A stretch of 6,548 nt of DNA from Rhodoferax sp. OV413. GTDB taxonomy: Bacteria > Pseudomonadota > Gammaproteobacteria > Burkholderiales > Burkholderiaceae_C. A program made the position numbers and the translations under genes. Shown in pieces: positions 1-5,030 of this stretch (its first letter is position 1; every line of letters begins with the position of its first letter). The notes beneath the pieces were generated by a model. That model ran no database searches, was not told where the DNA came from, and saw only the letters and a program-made list of their open reading frames with translations. The DNA lies in the NCBI GenBank assembly GCA_945861195.1, contig CAMATS010000129.1, positions 1-6,548 on the forward strand, given 5' to 3'.

Positions 1-1668
1 GCTGCCAAAATGGCCAATGTGGGTGTGCCGCTGCTGCTCAAGCAACTGGTTGACACCATGAACCCCCCCGGCGGCATGCTGGCAGCGGCGCTGCTGGTGG
101 TGCCAGCGGCGCTGCTGCTGACCTACGGTCTGCTGCGCCTGTCGACCACACTGTTTGCCGAATTGCGCGACTTGGTTTTCTCCAAGGCCACCGAGGGCGC
201 AGCACGCAGCATCTCGCTGCAGGTGTTTCGCCATCTGCATGCCCTGAGCCTGCGCTTTCACCTGGAGCGCCAGACCGGCGGCATGACACGCGACATCGAG
301 CGTGGTACCCGCGCCGTGCATTCGCTGATTTCTTACTCGCTCTACAGCATCATCCCGACCCTGATCGAGGTCGCGCTGGTGCTCACGCTGCTGGCGGTCA
401 AATTTGATGTCTGGTTTGCCTGGATCACCGTGATAGCGCTGGTGTTCTACATCAGCTTCACGGTTGCCGTGACCGAGTGGCGCACCCAGTTTCGCAAACG
501 AATGAACGAGCTCGACTCGACTGCCCACAGCCGGGCGATTGACTCGCTGCTCAACTACGAAACCGTCAAGTACTTCAACAACGAAGAGTTTGAGGCTAGG
601 CGCTATGACGAAAACCTGGAGCGCTACCGCCGCGCTGCGATCAAGAGCCAGACCACGCTGAGCCTGCTCAACGCCGGGCAGCAACTGATCATTGCCGTTG
701 GCCTGGTGGCCATGCTGTGGCGGGCGACCCAAGGCGTGGTGGACGGGCGCATGACGCTGGGCGACCTGGTCATGGTCAACGCCTTCATGATTCAGCTCTA
801 CATTCCGCTGGGTTTCTTGGGCGTGCTGTACCGCGAAATCAAGCAAAGTCTGACCGACCTGGAAAAAATGTTCACGCTGATGGAGCGCGAGCGAGAGATC
901 GCCGACCGCCCCGGCGCGCCTGCCCTGTCGGTGCAGGCTGGCCATGTGCGCTTTGAGAAAGTGCATTTCGCTTACGACCCAGCACGGCCGATTTTGCAAG
1001 ACATCAGCTTTGAGATACCCGGCGGGAAAACCGTGGCGGTGGTTGGGCCATCGGGTTCGGGCAAGTCAACGCTGGCGCGCCTGCTGTTCCGTTTTTATGA
1101 TGTTCAGCAGGGGCGTATCCTGCTGGATGCGCAGGACATCAAGCAGGTTACCCAGACCTCGGTGCGCCAGGCCATTGGCATCGTTCCCCAAGACACTGTG
1201 TTGTTCAATGACACGGTTGAGTACAACATTGCCTACGGGCAACCCGGTGCCAGCCGAGCGCAGGTGGAAGAGGCCGCCAGGTCGGCCCATATTCATGATT
1301 TCATCAGTGCGACGCCCAAGGGCTATGAAGCCATGGTCGGCGAGCGTGGTCTCAAGCTCTCGGGCGGCGAAAAACAGCGGGTGGCAATCGCCCGCACCCT
1401 GCTCAAAAACCCGCCCATCCTGATATTTGACGAAGCCACCTCGGCACTCGATTCAGCCAACGAACGCGCCATCCAGGCTGAGCTGCAAAGCGTGGCGCAG
1501 AACAAGACCACACTGGTGATTGCGCACCGCCTGTCCACCGTGGTTGATGCGCATGAGATTCTTGTGATGGAGGCCGGGCGTATCGTCGAGCGCGGCACCC
1601 ATGCCCAGCTGCTGGCGGCCGATGGCCGTTATGCAGTGATGTGGGCGCTGCAGCAAAGCACCGAGTGA
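1..1668 (+). CDS. Atm1-type ABC exporter, fused permease and ATPase (5' end outside window)
   Basis: This is a half-transporter that would work as an inner-membrane homodimer. Known Atm1/ABCB7/HMT1 relatives export glutathione-linked sulfur or metal compounds; the bacterial forms (NaAtm1, AtmA) are tied to heavy-metal tolerance and Fe-S metabolism. The frame is open to base 1 (Ala-Ala-Lys before the Met at 10), and that Met lies inside a membrane helix, so about 50 or more N-terminal residues are missing. Counting from base 10, membrane segments lie near residues 24-45, 108-131, 134-156, 221-241 and 250-273. Family motifs TGGMTRDIERGT (89-100) and NYETVKYFN (182-190) are present. The ATPase domain is intact: Walker A GPSGSGKST (346-354), Q-loop Gln394 in PQDTVLFNDT, signature LSGGE (450-454), Walker B ILIFDE (470-475) and H-loop His506. 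The family is clear; the substrate (metal-glutathione or sulfur) is inferred. Confidence 0.93.
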   Translation, partial: AAKMANVGVPLLLKQLVDTMNPPGGMLAAALLVVPAALLLTYGLLRLSTTLFAELRDLVFSKATEGAARSISLQVFRHLHALSLRFHLERQTGGMTRDIERGTRAVHSLISYSLYSIIPTLIEVALVLTLLAVKFDVWFAWITVIALVFYISFTVAVTEWRTQFRKRMNELDSTAHSRAIDSLLNYETVKYFNNEEFEARRYDENLERYRRAAIKSQTTLSLLNAGQQLIIAVGLVAMLWRATQGVVDGRMTLGDLVMVNAFMIQLYIPLGFLGVLYREIKQSLTDLEKMFTLMEREREIADRPGAPALSVQAGHVRFEKVHFAYDPARPILQDISFEIPGGKTVAVVGPSGSGKSTLARLLFRFYDVQQGRILLDAQDIKQVTQTSVRQAIGIVPQDTVLFNDTVEYNIAYGQPGASRAQVEEAARSAHIHDFISATPKGYEAMVGERGLKLSGGEKQRVAIARTLLKNPPILIFDEATSALDSANERAIQAELQSVAQNKTTLVIAHRLSTVVDAHEILVMEAGRIVERGTHAQLLAADGRYAVMWALQQSTE

Positions 1669-1676
1669 GCTACTCG

Positions 1677-1820
1677 ATGAACACCAAGTGGCTGGTGGAC
1701 CGCCGTTGTTACCCGACCCGGCTCACGCCGGCCAGAAAATCTCTGCGTGAACAGGCGCCCGAACTGTTGCAGGCCCTGCCAAGCACCCGCGCGCTGATGC
1801 GCGGCCACACTGCCGCCTGA
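1677..1820 (+). CDS. Small ORF of unknown function, 47 residues
   Basis: I do not recognise this protein. The frame runs from ATG 1677 to TGA 1818-1820 and fills the gap between the ABC transporter and pyrC. An in-frame GTG at 1665 overlaps the transporter stop as GTGA, so translation could be coupled and the product would be 51 residues. The product is basic, starts MNTKWLVDRRCYPTRL, has one Cys, no membrane segment and no zinc-finger pattern; residues 20-35 could form a helix. Third codon positions are mostly G or C (about 37 of 47), as expected for a real gene here but also common in chance frames of GC-rich DNA. No Shine-Dalgarno sequence is visible before either start. It could be a true small protein of a conserved cluster, or noise. 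Confidence 0.42.
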   Translation: MNTKWLVDRRCYPTRLTPARKSLREQAPELLQALPSTRALMRGHTAA

Positions 1821-1847
1821 GCGCGGCAACCCGGCGCTGTGATTTGG

Positions 1848-1853
1848 GACAAT
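1848..1853 (+). promoter_or_regulatory. Possible -10 element (GACAAT) just before pyrC
   Basis: GACAAT matches four of six bases of the TATAAT consensus. A start about 7-8 bases downstream would fall on, or one base before, the pyrC ATG at 1861, giving a leaderless or nearly leaderless mRNA. The expected -35 position (near 1825-1830, GGCAAC) is poor. The only purine-rich block before pyrC, AGGA at 1855-1858, is just two bases from the ATG, too close for a normal ribosome binding site. This fits leaderless initiation but does not prove it. Confidence 0.28.
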
Positions 1854-1860
1854 CAGGACC

Positions 1861-2892
1861 ATGACCAAACGCATCACCCTCACCCGCCCCGACGACTGGC
1901 ACCTGCATCTGCGCGATGGCGAAGTGCTGCGAGCGGTGGTGCCGCACACCGCCGCGCAGTTTGGCCGAGCCGTCATCATGCCCAACCTCAAGCCGCCGGT
2001 GACCAGCACGGCGGCGGCGCTGGCCTATAAAGCGCGCATTCTTGCCGCAGTGCCGGCTGGCCTGGCCTTTGAGCCGCTGATGACGCTCTACCTGACGGAC
2101 CACCTGAGCGCCGCCGAGATCAGCCAGGCCACAGCGGCCGGGGTGGTGGCCCTCAAGCTGTACCCGGCTGGCGCCACCACACACAGCGACGCCGGCGTGA
2201 CCGACATACGCAAAACCTATCCGGTGCTGGAGGCCATGCAAAAGGCCGGCATGCCGCTGCTGGTGCACGGCGAGGTGACCGATCCGGCGGTGGATATTTT
2301 TGACCGCGAGGCGGTTTTCATCGACAGCCAGCTCAGACCGCTGCGCCATGATTTTCCTGAGCTAAAAATTGTGCTTGAGCACATCACCACCCGCGAGGCC
2401 GCCCAGTATGTGACCCAGGCCTGCGACTTCACTGCCGCCACCATCACCGCACACCACCTGCTGTACAACCGCAATGCCCTTTTTACTGGCGGCATCCGCC
2501 CGCATTACTACTGCCTGCCGGTGTTGAAGCGGGAGCTGCACCGCCAGGCCCTGCTGCAGGCCGCTGTCAGCGGCAGCGCCAGATTTTTTCTGGGCACCGA
2601 CAGCGCTCCCCACGCGGCTCACCTGAAAGAACATGCCAGTGGTTGTGCCGGTTGTTACACCGCGCATGCGGCGATGGCCCTCTACGCCGAAGCATTCGAT
2701 GGCATGGGCGCACTTGATCGGCTGGAGGGGTTTGCCAGTTTCCATGGGGCGGACTTTTACCGCCTGCCGCGCAATACCGGGCAGATCACCCTGCAGCGAG
2801 AAGCTTGGACACCCCCTGAATCTTTTGCTTTTGGCCAGGCCGAGCTCAAACCGCTGCGTAGCGGCGAAACACTGCCGTGGCGCATGGTCTGA
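1861..2892 (+). CDS. pyrC: Dihydroorotase, PyrC (class II, homodimeric type)
   Basis: This enzyme reversibly cyclises N-carbamoyl-L-aspartate to L-dihydroorotate, the third step of de novo pyrimidine synthesis, in the cytoplasm. At 343 residues it matches the length of the E. coli PyrC type. All metal-site residues of the binuclear zinc amidohydrolase fold are visible: His14 and His16 in RPDDWHLHLRDG (9-20), the bridging carboxylated Lys99 in ALKLYPAGATT, His136 in LLVHGEVTD, His174 in IVLEHITT, and the catalytic Asp247 in FLGTDSAPH. The ATG at 1861 sits eight codons before the first motif, as in relatives, so the start is secure. It lies 40 bases after the small ORF and overlaps the next gene by 16 bases. 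No pyrimidine-responsive leader can be seen; the space before the start is too short for one. Confidence 0.97.
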   Translation: MTKRITLTRPDDWHLHLRDGEVLRAVVPHTAAQFGRAVIMPNLKPPVTSTAAALAYKARILAAVPAGLAFEPLMTLYLTDHLSAAEISQATAAGVVALKLYPAGATTHSDAGVTDIRKTYPVLEAMQKAGMPLLVHGEVTDPAVDIFDREAVFIDSQLRPLRHDFPELKIVLEHITTREAAQYVTQACDFTAATITAHHLLYNRNALFTGGIRPHYYCLPVLKRELHRQALLQAAVSGSARFFLGTDSAPHAAHLKEHASGCAGCYTAHAAMALYAEAFDGMGALDRLEGFASFHGADFYRLPRNTGQITLQREAWTPPESFAFGQAELKPLRSGETLPWRMV

Positions 2893-3623
2893 GTCGCATC
2901 GATTGGCAGGCCCCCTGGCTGGCGCCGTGGGCCGGCATCGGGCAGCAGGTGGCGCAACAGGTGATGCGCGGGCGGGCTCTGCATGAGGCGCTCAATGCCT
3001 GCGCTGGGCCAGCGGGTACGCCGGTGGCCTTTGTGCCACAAGATGCCCTGCCCGCCGGAGAAGCCTACGAGAGCTTTATTTTCAGCCGCAAACAATGCCC
3101 GGTGCGGGAGGGCTTGCATGATTTTTTCAATGGCCTGGTGTGGCACCAATTTCCCCGCACCAAGGGCCGGCTGAACCAGTTGCAGGCGCAGCACATCTCC
3201 GCCCACGGCGTGGGGCCGGTGCGCGGCCCGCTGCGCGATGCACTGACCCTGTTTGACGAAAACGGCGCTTTGTTGCGCGCACCCGCGCCGCTGTGGGAGG
3301 CGCTGCTGGCCAAGCGTTGGCAGGCCTTGTTTGTCGACCTGCGGCCGCTGTGGGCCCAAGCGCAGTTGTTGCTGTTCGGCCACGCCCTGCTGGAGAAGCT
3401 GGTGGAGCCCAGAAAAGCCATCACCGCCCATGTGCTGCTGGTGCAAGCGCAAAGCCCTGGGCCGGCTGAGCTCGACGCCTGGGTGGCGGCCGCTCTGTGC
3501 CCGACGCAGTTGGCAGCCAAGCCATTTGCGCCGCTGCCCCTGCTCGGGGTGCCAGGTTGGTGGCCCGCCAACCAGAGCCCTGGTTTTTACCAAGATCGCC
3601 GCGTTTTTCGCTCACCCGAATAA
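2877..3623 (+). CDS. DUF3025 family protein of unknown function
   Basis: This is a 248-residue soluble protein with no signal peptide or membrane segment. I recognise it as DUF3025 from AYESFIF (63-69), LHDFFNGLVWHQFPRTK (80-96), RGPLRDALTLFDENG (116-130) and FGHALLEKL (167-175). The family occurs mainly in beta- and gammaproteobacteria and has no assigned function that I know of. Its fixed His, Asp, Arg and Glu residues in those motifs could be catalytic, but that is inference. The start is GTG at 2877, inside the last codons of pyrC, so translation is probably coupled; a CTG at 2889, overlapping the pyrC TGA, is the alternative. No clear Shine-Dalgarno precedes it. The overlap places it in one transcript with pyrC, but this alone does not show a role in pyrimidine metabolism. 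Confidence 0.88.
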   Translation: MAHGLSRIDWQAPWLAPWAGIGQQVAQQVMRGRALHEALNACAGPAGTPVAFVPQDALPAGEAYESFIFSRKQCPVREGLHDFFNGLVWHQFPRTKGRLNQLQAQHISAHGVGPVRGPLRDALTLFDENGALLRAPAPLWEALLAKRWQALFVDLRPLWAQAQLLLFGHALLEKLVEPRKAITAHVLLVQAQSPGPAELDAWVAAALCPTQLAAKPFAPLPLLGVPGWWPANQSPGFYQDRRVFRSPE

Positions 3624-3654
3624 CCGGACAGTTTGTCGGATTAGCCGCTCAACG

Positions 3655-3683
3655 CTTGATTTCCTGCCCATCGCCCCTAATAT
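3655..3683 (+). promoter_or_regulatory. Sigma-32-like heat-shock promoter for htpX
   Basis: CTTGAT (3655-3660) is followed, after a 13-base spacer, by CCCCTAATAT (3674-3683). The sigma-32 (RpoH) consensus is CTTGAA, 13-17 bases, CCCCAT-T, so the -35 matches five of six, the CCCC block is complete and the spacing is right. Transcription would start near 3690, leaving a leader of about 40 bases. E. coli htpX is a known heat-shock gene, which supports the reading. No CpxR-type GTAAA pair was found nearby. Confidence 0.62.
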
Positions 3684-3718
3684 TCGCGCCACTGGCCTGC
3701 ACTCGCGGGCTATTTACC

Positions 3719-3725
3719 AAGGAAG
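3719..3725 (+). promoter_or_regulatory. Ribosome binding site of htpX
   Basis: AAGGAAG, with its AGGA core at 3720-3723, lies five bases before the ATG at 3729. It is the best Shine-Dalgarno sequence before any gene in the window, and it fixes the htpX start. Confidence 0.8.
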
Positions 3726-3728
3726 AAA

Positions 3729-4598
3729 ATGAAACGAATCCTGCTTTTTGTACTAACCAACGTGATGGTGGTGGTGGTGCTGGGCATTGTGGCAAGCCTG
3801 CTTGGCGTCAACAACTTTCTCACCGCCAATGGCCTCAACTTGGGCGCGCTGCTGGGCTTCGCGCTGATCATGGGCTTTGGCGGCGCCTTCATTTCGCTGC
3901 TGATCAGCAAGCCCATGGCCAAGTGGACTTCGGGCGTTCGGGTCATCGAGCAGCCACAAAATGTTGACGAGGCCTGGATCGTCGAGACCGTGCGTAAGTT
4001 TGCCGAAAAAGCCGGCATCGGCATGCCCGAGGTTGGCATCTTTGATGGCGAACCCAATGCCTTTGCCACGGGTGCTTTCAAAAATTCGGCCCTGGTGGCG
4101 GTCAGCACCGGCCTGTTGCAGGGCATGACGCGAGAAGAAGTTGAGGCCGTGATCGGCCACGAAATCGCCCACGTGGCCAATGGCGACATGGTCACCATGA
4201 CGCTGATTCAGGGCGTGATGAACACCTTTGTGGTGTTCCTCAGCCGGGTCGTTGGCTATGCGGTGGACAGCTTTTTGCGCCGTGGCGACGACCGCAGCAG
4301 CGGCCCCGGCATGGGCTACTACGTGACCACCATCGTGCTTGACATCGTGCTCGGTTTTGCCGCGGCCATGGTGGTGGCCTGGTTTTCCCGCCAGCGCGAG
4401 TTCCGGGCTGATGCCGGCGCCGCCCAGCTGATGAACCGCAAGCAGCCCATGATCAACGCCCTGGCCCGCCTGGGTGGCATGGTGCCCGGTGAACTGCCCA
4501 AGAGCGTGGCGGCCATGGGCATTGCCGGGGGCATCGGCAAGTTGTTCAGCACCCACCCGCCGATTGAAGAGCGCATTGCTGCGCTGCAGACGGCCTGA
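3729..4598 (+). CDS. htpX: HtpX, membrane-bound zinc metalloprotease (M48 family)
   Basis: HtpX is an inner-membrane protease that, in E. coli, helps FtsH remove misfolded membrane proteins under heat or envelope stress. This 289-residue protein is of normal family length. Hydrophobic segments lie at about 4-25, 35-59, 158-178 and 196-216. The zinc site is complete: HEIAH with His144, catalytic Glu145 and His148, then Glu224 in QREFRADAGAA as third ligand. The typical C-terminal block LFSTHPPIEERIAAL (272-286) is present. The start is supported by a strong ribosome binding site and by the first membrane helix beginning at residue 4. It stands apart from the upstream genes (105-base gap) and has its own sigma-32-like promoter. 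Its stop faces the convergent oxidoreductase gene across 432 bases. Confidence 0.97.
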   Translation: MKRILLFVLTNVMVVVVLGIVASLLGVNNFLTANGLNLGALLGFALIMGFGGAFISLLISKPMAKWTSGVRVIEQPQNVDEAWIVETVRKFAEKAGIGMPEVGIFDGEPNAFATGAFKNSALVAVSTGLLQGMTREEVEAVIGHEIAHVANGDMVTMTLIQGVMNTFVVFLSRVVGYAVDSFLRRGDDRSSGPGMGYYVTTIVLDIVLGFAAAMVVAWFSRQREFRADAGAAQLMNRKQPMINALARLGGMVPGELPKSVAAMGIAGGIGKLFSTHPPIEERIAALQTA

Positions 4599-4641
4599 TA
4601 CTGGGCACAAGGTTGAGGTCAATCCCTGCGTTGTTGGGGCT

Positions 4642-4682
4642 GGCCTCTGCTTTTGGCTTCTGCTTCCGGCTTCGGCTTCTGG
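4642..4682 (-). repeat. Imperfect hexamer tract (GAAGCC-like)
   Basis: On the - strand this stretch is about seven imperfect copies of a 6-7 base unit: GAAGCC, GAAGCCG, GAAGCA, GAAGCC, AAAAGCA, GAGGCC. It starts eight bases beyond the outer stem of the - strand structured repeat, on the 3' side of that element. It may be a slippage product and might vary in length between strains. No function is evident. Confidence 0.5.
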
Positions 4683-4689
4683 CGTTGGC

Positions 4690-4791
4690 GGGAACGGCGT
4701 GCCCGCTTCCGCTCATGTCCCCCGGATGCACCAGCCTGATCGGCTGCTGCATCCTCCTCCTTGACTTCGCTGCAGCAGGCACGCCAGCCCC
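4690..4791 (-). repeat. Structured repeat, copy B (- orientation)
   Basis: Read on the - strand, this copy has a conserved block AGCGAAGTCAAGGAGGA (4771-4755), an inner hairpin, and a second block GGGGGACATGAGCG. The inner hairpin pairs 4724-4736 with 4742-4754: seven pairs, one mismatch, five pairs and a five-base loop. The outer stem pairs 4696-4707 with 4774-4785 (11 Watson-Crick pairs, plus one that is G-U only in a - strand RNA), and extends weakly to 4690 and 4791. It shares 42 of 60 core positions with copy A without any gap, and the differences are concentrated in the paired middle. Not a REP or insertion sequence that I recognise; the family is unknown to me. Confidence 0.8.
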
Positions 4792-4852
4792 TATCTGTTC
4801 GGGTTAGACGCAATACCTGAATGCGGGGGACCAATGTTGGCTTGCGAGGGTT

Positions 4853-4970
4853 GTCAAGGTGGCGGTGGGCTGAGCGGCGGAGCGAGGTCAAGGAGGAAGA
4901 CGCGGGGGCCCGAAGGGCACCTGTGTCTGGGGGACACGAGCGCAGTCGCTTAGCCCGGCGCCGCCTTGAC
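4853..4970 (+). repeat. Structured repeat, copy A (+ orientation)
   Basis: An outer stem pairs 4853-4876 with 4947-4970: 20 Watson-Crick pairs, three G-U and one G-G mismatch over 24 positions. Inside lies the shared core, which begins AGCGAGGTCAAGGAGGA at 4881 and ends GGGGGACACGAGCG at 4943. The inner hairpin pairs 4898-4911 with 4915-4928 around a GAA loop (11 Watson-Crick, two G-U, one mismatch). Relative to copy B, pairs 4898/4928, 4901/4925 and 4906/4920 have both bases changed with pairing kept. No run of T follows the stem, so it is not a standard intrinsic terminator. It sits 60 bases beyond the oxidoreductase stop and reads antisense to that gene. Confidence 0.82.
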
Positions 4971-4979
4971 CGATGCGTC

Positions 4980-5003
4980 AAAAACGAGCGCCAGACACAG
5001 GCG
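4980..5003 (-). terminator. Weak terminator-like hairpin after the oxidoreductase gene
   Basis: On the - strand CGCC (5003-5000) and GGCG (4992-4989) form a four-pair stem with a seven-base loop, followed four bases later by TTTTT (4984-4980). The stem is short for an intrinsic terminator. The long stem of structured repeat copy A begins just beyond, at 4970, and may contribute to stopping transcription. Confidence 0.25.
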
Positions 5004-5030
5004 AAACAAGCAAACCCAAACTGTGGCTCG

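Larger units (their letters stand above)
4599..5030. other. Convergent intergenic region without a credible gene
   Basis: This 432-base gap separates the stops of htpX (+) and the FAD oxidoreductase (-). From left to right it holds about 40 bases without features, a GAAGCC-like hexamer tract (4642-4682), a structured repeat in - orientation (4690-4791), a 61-base spacer with nothing I can identify, the same repeat in + orientation (4853-4970), and a tail with a weak terminator-like hairpin (4980-5003). Frames open through this region give Arg-rich low-complexity peptides. Both repeat copies yield the same peptide fragments (SEVKEEDA, SGGHER), as expected when a DNA repeat is translated by chance. 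Confidence 0.75.

Noticed and set aside
1820..1838. Hairpin between the small ORF and pyrC (AGCGC with GCGCT) as a terminator
   Set aside because: The stem has only five pairs plus two across a bulge, and no run of T follows.
2757..3593. Long open frame antisense to the DUF3025 gene (278 codons)
   Set aside because: Low-complexity Gln/Arg/Gly-rich product with no motif. The + strand frame carries clear DUF3025 motifs.
3624..3640. GACA-GTT-TGTC hairpin after the DUF3025 stop as a terminator
   Set aside because: The stem is six pairs with a bulged G, and no T tract follows.
3753..4622. Long open frame antisense to htpX (289 codons)
   Set aside because: It is the reverse-strand image of a GC-rich gene with strong third-position bias. 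The peptide is His/Gly/Gln-rich without a recognisable domain, while htpX on the other strand is certain.
4820..4857. Perfect -35-like TTGACA on the - strand (4857-4852), a possible promoter reading leftward through copy B
   Set aside because: No acceptable -10 hexamer lies at 16-18 bases, and part of the hexamer is the tip of the copy A outer stem.
4690..4970. Reading the two inverted repeats as ends of an insertion sequence or as a REP/BIME
   Set aside because: There is no transposase or room for one between the copies, no flanking target duplication was seen, and the element is longer and more elaborate than REP units.
4619..4981. Arg-rich 120-codon frame on the - strand across both repeats
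   Set aside because: It spans both repeat copies and the hexamer tract. The peptide is low complexity, and the same fragments arise from the oppositely oriented copy, so it reflects the repeat and not a gene.
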